Positions 18,617 to 27,502 are shown, counted from the first letter of the stretch. The stretch: 64,000 bases of DNA from an uncultured Collinsella sp. (GCA_958445895.1 CAUCTV010000005.1:1-64000), one strand, 5' to 3'. Numbers and translations are program-made. The notes: generated by a model from the sequence alone, not told the origin.

Positions 18617-18644
18617 TTGTTTTTATTCATTGGCGAGCTACAAT
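18617..18644 (+). promoter_or_regulatory. Promoter of the EcoRV-like gene
   Basis: TTGTTT at 18617-18622, a 16-base spacer and TACAAT at 18639-18644 give a good sigma-70-like match on the plus strand. A transcript would begin near 18651, about 52 bases before the ATG at 18703. Confidence 0.5.
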
Positions 18645-18702
18645 CAACGCAAACCGACCCATCGATATTTCTCTGCAGGCATCGATTGAAATAGAGACAA
18701 CA

Positions 18703-19536
18703 ATGTTTGATTTAATTAGCGAATTCAATAAAACTGTAGCCGAGCATAATGTCGATTGGGTTGCTAAGGGATTTGCTTTTCGCGACGAAACCATCTATCC
18801 AATCGGATATGACACGAAACTGCTCGGAAGAATTTTCGAGATGCTTACCGAGCCGTTGCTCAAGGAGATTGCCGACGACTTCGGGTTTACGCTAACGACC
18901 CCAGACAAACAAAACTACTATCCGGACTTTGTACTAACCCCTCAAAACGAAGAGGGGAATCGAATTGCTGTCGATGTCAAATCAACTTATCGAAAGCACC
19001 TAAAGAGAGGAGGCATTGCTCCATATAAATTTACACTTGGATCATATGCATCTTTTCTGCGCGATGGGAGGAAGAACATCCTCTATCCCTATAATCAGTT
19101 CTGCAAACACTACGTAATCGGATTCGTCTACGACCGAAACGACGAAATAGAGAGCGCACGTCCCTGCTACCCCCTTAACCAATTAAAAGAAATACCCGAA
19201 CCCTACAGCAATGTTGAATTCTTTATTCAAGAGAAATACCGCATTTCAGACTTCACCACCGGTAGCGGCAATACCGAAAATATCGGAACTATTTCCTCGA
19301 ATTCAATCAGCCCATTCACTCAGGGTTCAGGGCCTTTTTCAAAGATGGGGAACGATGCATTCGAACTTTATTGGCGAAACTATCCAAAATATACAGCGAA
19401 AGAAAAGAGTTACACCGACTTTCAGGGATTCAGAAGATGGGTCGAAACAAACGTTATTGAAATTGATTCAAGCCTACGCGATCGAATTCTCTCCTATGGC
19501 GATGTCGTCAACGACAGCCGGGGCGACAGAAAGTAA
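18703..19536 (+). CDS. EcoRV-family type II restriction endonuclease
   Basis: A protein of 277 aa; EcoRV is about 245. Similarity to EcoRV is plain along most of its length. The catalytic set is kept: Pro74-Asp75 (YYPDF), Asp91 and Lys93 (AVDVKSTY) and Glu46 (IFE), one residue off EcoRV numbering. The DNA-contact loop reads SGNTEN at 188-193, followed by IG, as in the enzyme that reads GATATC. The start at 18703 is where similarity begins; only a weak GAGA precedes it. It converges on a matching methylase 124 bases away. It is expected to make blunt cuts at GATATC. The cassette is clearly more AT-rich than the core genes, a sign of transfer. The family call is very secure; the exact site is inferred. 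Confidence 0.95.
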   Translation: MFDLISEFNKTVAEHNVDWVAKGFAFRDETIYPIGYDTKLLGRIFEMLTEPLLKEIADDFGFTLTTPDKQNYYPDFVLTPQNEEGNRIAVDVKSTYRKHLKRGGIAPYKFTLGSYASFLRDGRKNILYPYNQFCKHYVIGFVYDRNDEIESARPCYPLNQLKEIPEPYSNVEFFIQEKYRISDFTTGSGNTENIGTISSNSISPFTQGSGPFSKMGNDAFELYWRNYPKYTAKEKSYTDFQGFRRWVETNVIEIDSSLRDRILSYGDVVNDSRGDRK

Positions 19537-19660
19537 CGGCTATTAGGAGAAAAGTGGACGAAGGAAAGGGAAACACGAGATTAAAGGTGGACTAGGGGAC
19601 GTTATTCCATCTACTTCTATATCATCATTTCCAGCACATGAACCAAGTAAGAGTTATTTC

Positions 19661-20494
19661 TTAGGCCTTCACGAGAAGCGCTTCGATCATTGAATTGCGT
19701 AAGCTCTGCTTCGAGCCGACGTGATAAAAATGGGAGAATTCAAAGCACTCAAAATCACTCCAACAGTTTTCAATATGCTCATTCACCCTGTACTTATTCT
19801 CTTTCCACATGGAAAGATAGACATCCGCCTGAGTCGCATGAGCAGCATCAGCCAGAGCAACAGCTTCAGACTCTGGCCATTCACCCACATAATTTGTATC
19901 GCGGCCGATATAAGGAGGGTCGAGATAAACACAGTCGCCTTTTCTTGGCGCCCGCATAATCTCTTTCCAATCGCAAGATTTGAACTCCCAGTCTTTGCCT
20001 TCCATGGCAGCCTGCACCCTATCAATCTGATTGCATATCTTAGTTATATACGACCTGGAAAAACGCTCGGGCTTCTTGCAAAATGGAACGTTAAACATCC
20101 CGCTCCTATTGAAACGCATAACGCCGTTAAAACAGGACCTATTTAAGAAGATAAAGTCATACGGTGAATGACTTGTATTGAATCTGTCCCTTACCTCGTA
20201 GTAGTATTCCGCTCCACCAGTACGCAACATCACAGATTCGCGTTCAAGGTATTCCCGCATAGACTCTGATGTTATTTCATGCCGCTGCACGCTTCTATAA
20301 AAATCAATAATGTGTTGATTGCGATCACCGACCACCGCTCTCTGTGGACAAACGTTAAATAGCACAACCCCGCTCCCCAAAAACGGCTCGTACCATATCC
20401 CCTGCTGCTTATCCCAGTTTATTGTCTCCTCAATGAAGGGGACTAGCTTCGTTTTAATTCCCTGGCATTTAATGGGGGGAACAATTACCGACAT
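19661..20494 (-). CDS. EcoRV-type adenine-N6 DNA methyltransferase (Dam/D12 class)
   Basis: A protein of 277 aa from ATG 20494, which follows CGGAGG by 4 bases. The N-terminus PPIKCQGIKTKLVP is nearly that of M.EcoRV. The SAM-binding motif EPFLGSG is at 36-42 and the catalytic DPPY is near 193. FLNRSCFNG and NVPFCKKP are further M.EcoRV-like blocks. It should methylate adenine in GATATC and protect the host from the neighbouring endonuclease. The gene converges on the endonuclease gene. The 295 bp upstream of its start contain no gene that I can support, and no separate controller gene is visible. Confidence 0.95.
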   Translation of the reverse strand: MSVIVPPIKCQGIKTKLVPFIEETINWDKQQGIWYEPFLGSGVVLFNVCPQRAVVGDRNQHIIDFYRSVQRHEITSESMREYLERESVMLRTGGAEYYYEVRDRFNTSHSPYDFIFLNRSCFNGVMRFNRSGMFNVPFCKKPERFSRSYITKICNQIDRVQAAMEGKDWEFKSCDWKEIMRAPRKGDCVYLDPPYIGRDTNYVGEWPESEAVALADAAHATQADVYLSMWKENKYRVNEHIENCWSDFECFEFSHFYHVGSKQSLRNSMIEALLVKA

Positions 20495-20789
20495 CAAACC
20501 TCCGATGCGCCGTCCATGTTCAGACTCAAGGATTTTAGTTTAGACGCTAGCTGGGACACAACACACGTTGCGCACATCAATATCCCTTTCCTCAACCCAA
20601 GAATCGGCAGCGAAGCATGGCACGCACCCCCATATCCATCGTTAAGCCAAATAAAGCCAATACTCTTCGAAAATCATTCCTAATAATTAATAACGACCCT
20701 CAAATACTAAAAATGTCTCCGGATAACGAGGACGCTTAAGCAACGTCTTAACAACAATCGCTTTCAACTCGGGCTTTCCATACGGACCC

Positions 20790-21566
20790 CTACCCCTTAA
20801 ACACCATATCGTTGTGATATTCAATAAACTCAGCTCTTGGGGCGAATCGTTTCGGAAGCGTAATCGGCTCTCCGTTGTAGCGCCACAAGTACTCGTCCTC
20901 AGGAGTTTCGTGCTCGACCACGCTAGACACCACTATCTTTAGGTCCTTCGTAATGGTGATTAGTCCCCGGTCGAACGCTTTATCGTGCAATGCGTTCAAA
21001 AGCAAGCCGTTGTCGGGCGCGAGTCGCTCCGTCTTTGGATCAGAGACTTTCCAGGGCTTGATATGGCTAGCAACCAACAGAGCCTTGTTCGTTAGCCCCG
21101 TCAAGCAGCATCTTGAATCGTAATTGACGAGCAGGGTATTTCGAAAGAACTCCTGGTTCACCCGCATCGAAACAATTGCCTCGCGCTCCTTGCCCTCTGG
21201 CAAATCAAAGCCGATCGTCTCTTTCAGCTCATCACTTAGCGGTTCTTTAAAATCGAAACGGTTGAGGAAAACCTCAGTCGCCTCCTCGACAAGCTCATCA
21301 CCAGCAGAGGAATACTCAGCCCAAACCATCTTGTCCATTTTGCTTGCATGGGTCATTCCAACCTTGCCGCGAGCACGTCGACGCTCATCGAATGATGCAA
21401 GGTTCCAGATTTTTAGAGCAACCGCGCCCGGCGTTCTGCCAATGGCCTTAGCTAGCGCCTGGACATCCTCGTTTGTATCATCAACCTTTTTCGATGGTAG
21501 GGCGAGGTACAGAAACAGAGCCGCAAGGGTTTCTTCCCTCGACCATTTGCTTCCACGACCAGCCAT
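20790..21566 (-). CDS. HNH endonuclease
   Basis: A protein of 258 aa from ATG 21566, preceded by GAGGAGC. The N-terminal 60 residues resemble a helix-turn-helix that senses DNA (WSREETLAALFLYLALPS). An HNH_2-like core is seen at about 165-205: CCLTGL, ASHIKPW, then DNGLLLNALHDKAFD. The HIKPW and ALHD segments carry the metal-binding and catalytic histidines. It is the last gene of operon B, 78 bases after the unknown 275-aa gene. Such HNH proteins occur in restriction and phage-defence loci. A role with the nearby ClpP and VirD4-like proteins is inference. Confidence 0.85.
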   Translation of the reverse strand: MAGRGSKWSREETLAALFLYLALPSKKVDDTNEDVQALAKAIGRTPGAVALKIWNLASFDERRRARGKVGMTHASKMDKMVWAEYSSAGDELVEEATEVFLNRFDFKEPLSDELKETIGFDLPEGKEREAIVSMRVNQEFFRNTLLVNYDSRCCLTGLTNKALLVASHIKPWKVSDPKTERLAPDNGLLLNALHDKAFDRGLITITKDLKIVVSSVVEHETPEDEYLWRYNGEPITLPKRFAPRAEFIEYHNDMVFKG

Positions 21567-21644
21567 GATTGCTCCTCGCCCGCGCACCGCTCACGTAATA
21601 GGTCCAGGATAATCCCGCGGGGGACCGCGGCCGCCGCCTTTTTC

Positions 21645-22472
21645 TCATTCGTCGGTGAATGATTGAAACAACGGCACCTCCCTGCGCTCCTCATACCCTC
21701 GCTCAAGTTTCTTCCCAAGCTCGGCAGCGCAGCGCTTCGTTTCCTTAGAAAACAGGTCATCGATAGCCCTGTCGATTCGCGTGCAAGTCTGCCGGTGCTC
21801 GTTCTTCCAGGGCAGGTTGAGTCCCAAACTCGCATCCCAATAGCCGCCGAGTTTGGCGTTGATCACTTCCTCGGGATACAGCACGTCGCGGCGAATCCCT
21901 TCGATCGCCTCGTCCTCGTCCATATCACAGGCTGTCTCGCCCTGCACGAGGCACTTGCGCAGCTCCTTTTGCGCCCGGATGCTGTTCAGCATGCGAACGC
22001 ACACCACGGCCAAAAAGCGGTAGCGCTCGCACAGGTCCCACTCGCCGCCGAGCCATACGCGATAGCCCAGCATTTCGCTCGCGGACTCATCATCCATCAA
22101 GATCAATTCCCACGGACGTACTTTGGCGAGCACATCCTCACCTAGCATTTGAACGCCGCCGCGTGTAAAGATGCACGGCTCCACGTCGTAATAGCCAAAG
22201 CCGTGGCCTGCACCACGACGATTGATGACGTGCTTGGGCAGCAGGACGATATTGTCGCTGGGCTCGGGGTCAACCTTGCGCAGCTTTTTGACCTTGCGGC
22301 GGGCGCGCTTTAAGCTGCGCTCGTTATCGACACGGCCGCGGCCGTCCGGCTTGCCGCCGTATCGCAGGGCAACCTCGCGCGCCAGGATCTTTGTGTCCGC
22401 AGCGCACAGCAGGTCGCTCACGGTGGGCAGGTCTTCCCACTCAATGCCGTCGACATCCCAAATCCTGCTCAT
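21645..22472 (-). CDS. Hypothetical protein of operon B
   Basis: A protein of 275 aa; the start at 22472 follows AGAAAGAGG and is preferred to the longer open frame from 22538. It has a basic segment near residues 60-80 (Arg/Lys-rich, RARRKVKKLRK) and a charged C-terminus. No membrane segment or catalytic motif is recognised. It lies between the ClpP-like gene and the HNH gene. A nucleic-acid-binding role would fit the basic patch, but nothing more can be said. Confidence 0.65.
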   Translation of the reverse strand: MSRIWDVDGIEWEDLPTVSDLLCAADTKILAREVALRYGGKPDGRGRVDNERSLKRARRKVKKLRKVDPEPSDNIVLLPKHVINRRGAGHGFGYYDVEPCIFTRGGVQMLGEDVLAKVRPWELILMDDESASEMLGYRVWLGGEWDLCERYRFLAVVCVRMLNSIRAQKELRKCLVQGETACDMDEDEAIEGIRRDVLYPEEVINAKLGGYWDASLGLNLPWKNEHRQTCTRIDRAIDDLFSKETKRCAAELGKKLERGYEERREVPLFQSFTDE

Positions 22473-22546
22473 GTTCAACCTCTTTCTGGCCGTTAAACTA
22501 CGCGATCGTTCGCCCCGCTCTATATGCCCACAAGACATGAGCCCCG

Positions 22547-23149
22547 CTAGAGCGCCTTCTTACTCGGAGCAATCGCCTCGTCCACCAGACCCAACTCCAG
22601 AGCGCGCCTGGCGTTGCACCAGCAGTCGCGCTCGGTGAGCTCGTGGAACTCCTGGGCGCTCAGGTTGCCATGCTCGGCCAGCAGCTCGTCCAGCTCGGCG
22701 CGCATGGCCGCCGTGTGCTGGGCCACGATCTCGATATCGGTCTGCTGCGCCATGCCCGTGCCGCCCATCAACTGGTGGATGAGCACTTGCGTGTGGCGGT
22801 ATACCTGGCGGTGGTCGCCGCAGGCCAAGATCACCGCGGCCATCGAGGCCACGACGCCCTCGCCCACCGTGATCACGGGGCAGTCGAGCGACTGCATGGT
22901 GTCGATGAGCGCCAGCCCCGCCGTAACGCTACCGCCCGGGCTGTTGATGATGAGGGTGATGGGCTCGGTGGCGCTCTGATGCTCCAACACCAGCATGGAC
23001 TTAATAAGGCCATTGCAGGTCACATCGTTGACCTCGCCTTCCAGCAGCAGCACGCGGCTGTTAAGCAGCTCACTTGCCATATCGACGGCGGCAACGCGAC
23101 CGTCCTTGGACTTCTTGATAATGCTAGGCTCACGATACATAACGGACAT
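22547..23149 (-). CDS. ClpP-like serine peptidase, accessory copy
   Basis: A protein of 200 aa, the usual ClpP length. The catalytic triad is intact: Ser102 in VVASMAA, His125 in LIHQLMGG and Asp175 in TERDCWCNA. Gly-rich INSPGGSV near 69-76 matches the oxyanion-loop block. The start at 23149 follows GAAGGGA. It is located in operon B next to a VirD4-like ATPase, far from any tig-clpX housekeeping context, so it is probably an accessory peptidase. The only ClpX-like gene in the window is at 5634-7403. Together they could form a dedicated protease, which is inference. Confidence 0.92.
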   Translation of the reverse strand: MSVMYREPSIIKKSKDGRVAAVDMASELLNSRVLLLEGEVNDVTCNGLIKSMLVLEHQSATEPITLIINSPGGSVTAGLALIDTMQSLDCPVITVGEGVVASMAAVILACGDHRQVYRHTQVLIHQLMGGTGMAQQTDIEIVAQHTAAMRAELDELLAEHGNLSAQEFHELTERDCWCNARRALELGLVDEAIAPSKKAL

Positions 23150-23263
23150 GGTAATTCCCTTCTAAACGGAATCGGTAAGGAAGTAAAACGAGGCCGCACG
23201 GCTAGCGGCCAATGGAAGCCGTGCGGTCAAATAGGCAAGATGGAGCGCGCGAAGCTGCAAGGA

Positions 23264-24748
23264 CTAATCCCTCAGCCACTTGGCCGCATTGGGATGGTCG
23301 CCGCAAAAATACTTCTTGGCACGGAAGGGGCGCATGCCGGTTACTTTGACCAGGCAGTCGGTACGCGGCATAAGCCCCACCTCGCCCGGGGTTATCACGC
23401 AACCGCGCACATCGACGGCAGTACGCTCGGCGCCCACGTAATTGGTGCCCAGAACCGACTCGCCGCACAGATTGCTTATGTACTCCTGTGTCGCGATGTT
23501 GCTGCCGCCGCCCATATAGATCAAGCTGTCGCAGTTATCGAGGATGGTAAGCGCTGCGGATTTGCCGTACGCACCATCGAGCTGACTCAGCGATTGCGCG
23601 CACATCAAAAAGCTAATGCCACGGCTGCGCACGGTCGCAATACTCCGCTCAAAATCGGGAATGCGGCCCACGTTGGGAAACTCATCCAGAATAAACTGCA
23701 CGTGGCGCTGCAAATGCCCGCTGGGGTTGGAATCAGCGCGGCGCTGGGCCAGGTTAAACAGCTGCTTAAGGGCAACGTTCGCAAGCCATGCATTGGTCGA
23801 GTCGTTGTCGCTCACCTTAAGATCGATTACGCGCTTGCCCTCGTCGATACGGTCGAGGCGCATCTCGTCTTTCTCAAAGACGCGCATGAGCTGGGGGGTC
23901 TTAAGCCGCGAGATGGTCGCGTTAAGCGTGATCAGAATGCTCTTAAGCGTTCTATCGGCTGCCCCGCGAAAATCACGATACTGTTCAACGCCATACAGGT
24001 CCGCGTTCGCAGAATCATACTTGCCAAGAAATTCCTTGGACTCCACCTGCTCCACAAGGTGATCCAGCGGAAATCGTCCCTCGCCATCTCCCGTAACCTT
24101 GATGAGTGCCGCCAGCTTAAAGACGTTGTTCATCTTAAGATAGCGTCGCGGAGCTGCGGGATCCCCGTCCGGCGCAAATGTGCCGGCAAGGCACTCTAAG
24201 AGGAACAGGATTCCAATAATCGCTCGAAGTAGCAGATCGCTCGCATTGTCCCAAAACGGATCGTCCCTAAAGCTACGCCTGTCAGGATCGACCCCCTCCA
24301 TGATTGACGCCACTGTGGTGGGGATATCCTCGACATCCATCACGTAGCGCAGAGGGTCGTATCCGGCCGACCGCTCGGGATTAACAGTATCGAGAACCGT
24401 TACCTCGTAGCCGTCCTCTTCAAAGCCTTTCCCCGTACGGCGCAGCAGCTCACCCTTGGTGTCTGTGACCACATAACAGCATTCGTGGTGATTGAGCAGG
24501 TTGGGCAAAACGAAACTCGCCGTTTTGCCGCTGCCGGTTCCGCCAAAGACAAACACGTTGTTGGACACGCTCGTCTCCCAGTGCTTATCGCCCTCGTAAA
24601 AAGCAACCGTGGCACCGTGCGCCAAGATCACATCGCGCTGCTCATCGCCGGACGACAGCGCCTGCATTTCCTCCTTGGTCGCCCACTTCTTGGCTTGATA
24701 CTCCGTTTGCTGTGCGGCCTCGTAGCCGTACATCTTAATGACCGACAT
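23264..24748 (-). CDS. VirD4/TraG-like coupling ATPase without membrane segments
   Basis: A protein of 494 aa from ATG 24748, preceded by AAAGGGG; the longer frame to 24835 overlaps the previous gene. Walker A GGTGSGKT is at 69-76, and a VTDTKGELL block and Walker B FILDEFPNVG (near 355) follow the TraG/VirD4 pattern, with SFLMCAQSLSQL near 385. T4SS coupling proteins usually carry N-terminal membrane helices; none is seen here. No relaxase, VirB4 or other conjugation gene occurs in the window. It may be a remnant of an integrative element or a repurposed DNA pump in operon B. Confidence 0.88.
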   Translation of the reverse strand: MSVIKMYGYEAAQQTEYQAKKWATKEEMQALSSGDEQRDVILAHGATVAFYEGDKHWETSVSNNVFVFGGTGSGKTASFVLPNLLNHHECCYVVTDTKGELLRRTGKGFEEDGYEVTVLDTVNPERSAGYDPLRYVMDVEDIPTTVASIMEGVDPDRRSFRDDPFWDNASDLLLRAIIGILFLLECLAGTFAPDGDPAAPRRYLKMNNVFKLAALIKVTGDGEGRFPLDHLVEQVESKEFLGKYDSANADLYGVEQYRDFRGAADRTLKSILITLNATISRLKTPQLMRVFEKDEMRLDRIDEGKRVIDLKVSDNDSTNAWLANVALKQLFNLAQRRADSNPSGHLQRHVQFILDEFPNVGRIPDFERSIATVRSRGISFLMCAQSLSQLDGAYGKSAALTILDNCDSLIYMGGGSNIATQEYISNLCGESVLGTNYVGAERTAVDVRGCVITPGEVGLMPRTDCLVKVTGMRPFRAKKYFCGDHPNAAKWLRD

Positions 24749-24786
24749 GTCACGGCCCCTTTCTTGTCGATGGTTCTGCGTAGTTG

Positions 24787-25704
24787 CTAGGAAATACGGC
24801 CGATGCCTTCGCCCTCCTTGGGGCTTGTCGCGCATGGCAACTTGACCGCGCCGTCAATCAGTCGCTCGGCCTGCGCCACATAGCTCTCGCGCGCCACGGT
24901 TGAGACCGTCCCGTCGCGCAGATACGCAAGCAACGACTCGATCATCAGCTTGTCGAGCAGGTCGTATCCCTTGGCCTGAGCGTAGTTGAGGGTGTAGCGG
25001 TCCCGAAGCCTCTGTACCTTGGTTGCCAAATCGGTTTCCATCTTTTCCTCCCTGTAATAAAAGTTCTGCCGATTGTCCGAAAGCGCCTCAAACGGGCGTT
25101 TGACACATAGCTCGAAGTTGAAACGCGAACTCGCATCGAATACGCGTTGCTGAATCACGCGGTAACGTTCGAAAAACATGACGGCATCGTCTTCGTCCGC
25201 CGTAAATCCATGCGATCCATCGCGATGCACGTGGTCGCTGGGTCTTTTGTAGTCGATGCTTCGCACAAAGCGAGACGGAATGCGTCCCCCTTTTTCGGAC
25301 GAGTACTTCATACCTGTCGAAACCTGCTCAAACATGAGCACGCCGCTCGATTTAAAGCGCGGATTGCTTCCGTGCCGAAACAGGCTAATTAAGATGGCCA
25401 TGCAGCGCATACAGTTATCGCGCTGGGGAAAGTACAGCGACAGCAAAGCGAGCGCCGCCGCGGCCAAAAGCTCGCGAGCCTCGTGCACATCGTCTCGATA
25501 CTGCTCGGGCACCAGCCCGGGAATATCGGGTGAATGCTTTTCCAGTACGCCAACAAGCGCCTTAGCGAGGCGTTCAACGTTCTCCTCACCGCAGTACGGA
25601 TACGGAAACGGCTTCTCTGCCTTCACGTTCTTTTCGCACATGCCACGGAGGTCTTCGTCGAGCGTGTTGAGGAATACCTCATAAATGTTGTCTTCGTTCT
25701 TCAT
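24787..25704 (-). CDS. Hypothetical protein, first gene of operon B
   Basis: A protein of 305 aa; ATG at 25704 follows AGGAAGAAG. It has a central hydrophobic helix (ELLAAAALALLSLYF, near 75-90) followed by a Cys pair, and a helical, charged C-terminal half. No known motif was found. It stops 38 bases before the VirD4-like start, and its own start faces the HsdM-HsdS-like gene B across a 289-bp gap. It probably partners the VirD4-like protein, but this is position only. Confidence 0.7.
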   Translation of the reverse strand: MKNEDNIYEVFLNTLDEDLRGMCEKNVKAEKPFPYPYCGEENVERLAKALVGVLEKHSPDIPGLVPEQYRDDVHEARELLAAAALALLSLYFPQRDNCMRCMAILISLFRHGSNPRFKSSGVLMFEQVSTGMKYSSEKGGRIPSRFVRSIDYKRPSDHVHRDGSHGFTADEDDAVMFFERYRVIQQRVFDASSRFNFELCVKRPFEALSDNRQNFYYREEKMETDLATKVQRLRDRYTLNYAQAKGYDLLDKLMIESLLAYLRDGTVSTVARESYVAQAERLIDGAVKLPCATSPKEGEGIGRIS

Positions 25705-25862
25705 GGATGCTTCTTCCTGTCCGGTTGCAAATGTTTGTCGGTAAGTTTGTTCTAAGTTTTAGAATGTTCTGAGGCATAGGTAGTAGTTATTGACCTAACC
25801 TGCTGCTTCGTAAGTGAAATTGCCCTGCTCGATAGCGCAGTTTGCCTAAAGGCTGTATAGCG

Positions 25863-25964
25863 GTTGTATCAAGCAGTTAATATTGAGTTGGCTTTGGATT
25901 GCTTCGAGGATAGCACAGTGCACTGTTCTCGTCATTAGAAATTTTCATTTTTTTCTGCTAATAT
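25863..25964 (+). promoter_or_regulatory. Divergent control region of operon B and the HsdM-HsdS-like gene B
   Basis: The 289-bp interval contains GTTGTATCAAGC at 25863-25874, the same 12 bases found inverted at 8500-8511 ahead of operon A. An extended -10 (TGC then TAATAT, 25956-25964) lies 30 bases before the ATG at 25994, in an AT-rich stretch. No clear -35 is seen. Confidence 0.45.
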
Positions 25965-25993
25965 AAACCCACTAAGAAGAAAGGGCTCTATAC

Positions 25994-27433
25994 ATGCGTG
26001 AAACTACATCATCATTGCCACGCCTCACCGCCGCCGCCCTCTCGCGCGCGCTTAACCTGGAACAAGGCAGTCGCCTGCTCACTGTCCGTCTGCCTGGCGC
26101 TGTGGATGCCGAAGATCTCGCTAAGTGCTTTACCCTAAACGGTAACGGCGTGCCCGATATTTGTGAGCTTGAACCCGGCAAGCAGAATGCAAGCGATGAT
26201 GATGCAGCGCCGGTGTTTGTCGATGCATCAAACTACTACCGCGCAAATAAGCACGATATCGAAAAAGACAGTGCCGCGCTCATCGATTATTTAGAGCCTG
26301 GCTACCTTGATTTTTGCGACTGGGGTCCTTTTATTTGGTGCCTGTATGCTCTCGCCCTTTCGGGCCGCACTCGAGCAGCCGTGGTACTTCCCGCCGATTT
26401 ACTTGATAAAGCTGAACAAGCACGCACGATTTTGATACGCGAAGGGCTCATCGAGAGCGTCGTTTATTTGCCACTTTCCGAGCCCAGGCCCTACATGACA
26501 AGCGCGCTCCTCATACTGTCTTCAGGAAATCGCAGCGTTGCATTTCGCAGCGCAATTGAGCCCGGACCGCGTTTTCAATATGTGACTAAAACATCGTATT
26601 ACTCTGATATCACCTTTTCTATCTCTCCTGACTGGGCCCGCATTGATACCAATACGCCAAGATCGACGCCAATCGAAACGTCCACTTTTGCCACGCGCGA
26701 GCTGCTCCAACACCACGCCGCTCTCTCAAAAGGCAAAATCAGCCTCATCGCCATCACCCGAAACTACAGCGCCACACTCGGTGACTCTTTTACGCGAGTC
26801 GCGCCATTCATGCCCCGCGAGAGCACGACATCGAACGACATTGACGCAGTCGAGGTGCGCCGAATCTCATCTCAAGATTTTCAAGACGGCAACCTTCTAC
26901 CCGCAGATGCTGTAGAGAGTGCAAATGGCTCGGATTCCAAAATCGTAAAGGTGAACCCCAGCGTTCTCGATCGATATGAGCTCCGCGCTGGAGATATCGT
27001 CATGCCACGCATGCTGGGTCGCTACGGCGCGTCCAACCTGCTCGTCGTCAGCGCCGATGACGCGAAGCAACACCTGGTTGCTTCGCATAACACCACCGTC
27101 ATTCGCCCGTCGTTCCAAACGATGACCGAAGAGGAGCGCGTAGTGTTTTCGGAGATAATCGTTGGATACCTTACCGAAGGCCATGGGGCGAAGCTGATTC
27201 AAGCATTAACTGAAGCAGCCAGCATCCGCGCCATCCGCCCTACCGACCTGTTCGAGATCGAAGTCCCGCCAGCGCTCGACCCGCGCACGCGCGAGTATAG
27301 CGAATCCATCAACCGCTTTGCCGAGGTCGTAAGGACAAAGAAACAAGCCGAGGCCGCTGTCGCCCAAGCCCAGCGCGACCTCGAAGGCGCAAAAAAGGCC
27401 GTCACCCAGGTGGTCGACCAGACCTGCGAATAG
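25994..27433 (+). CDS. Degenerate HsdM-HsdS-like protein B (type I restriction-related)
   Basis: A protein of 479 aa; ATG 25994 follows AAAGGG with a 9-base gap. Residues about 115-185 match the tail of an HsdM methylase: GRTRAAVVLPADLL then IREGLIESVVYLP. The catalytic NPPY/NPPF and an obvious SAM motif are absent. Residues about 255-440 fit an HsdS target-recognition domain, with LRAGDIVMPRM and a late FEIEVPP block, ending in an Ala/Glu/Lys coiled coil. It is similar in domain plan to the protein at 8722-10365 but lacks much of that protein's N-terminus. It is likely to be a DNA-recognition factor, not an active methylase. Confidence 0.72.
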   Translation: MRETTSSLPRLTAAALSRALNLEQGSRLLTVRLPGAVDAEDLAKCFTLNGNGVPDICELEPGKQNASDDDAAPVFVDASNYYRANKHDIEKDSAALIDYLEPGYLDFCDWGPFIWCLYALALSGRTRAAVVLPADLLDKAEQARTILIREGLIESVVYLPLSEPRPYMTSALLILSSGNRSVAFRSAIEPGPRFQYVTKTSYYSDITFSISPDWARIDTNTPRSTPIETSTFATRELLQHHAALSKGKISLIAITRNYSATLGDSFTRVAPFMPRESTTSNDIDAVEVRRISSQDFQDGNLLPADAVESANGSDSKIVKVNPSVLDRYELRAGDIVMPRMLGRYGASNLLVVSADDAKQHLVASHNTTVIRPSFQTMTEEERVVFSEIIVGYLTEGHGAKLIQALTEAASIRAIRPTDLFEIEVPPALDPRTREYSESINRFAEVVRTKKQAEAAVAQAQRDLEGAKKAVTQVVDQTCE

Positions 27434-27454
27434 CGCATAGGCAGTAGAAACGTC

Positions 27455-27493
27455 TTAAGCCGGCGACAGGAACTAATTCTGCCGCCGGCTTAA
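27455..27493. terminator. Bidirectional terminator between HsdM-HsdS-like gene B and abiEii
   Basis: Perfect 11-bp arms TTAAGCCGGCG and CGCCGGCTTAA enclose a 17-base loop in the gap between two convergent genes. There is no long T-run, so termination strength is uncertain. Confidence 0.6.
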
Positions 27494-27502
27494 CTATCTA
27501 GC

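Noticed and set aside
22643..24199. Open frame of 518 aa on the plus strand
   Set aside because: Antisense to ClpP and the VirD4-like gene, with no family similarity.
23264..24748. A full conjugative element
   Set aside because: Only a VirD4-like gene is present; no relaxase, VirB4, integrase or T4SS channel genes in the window.
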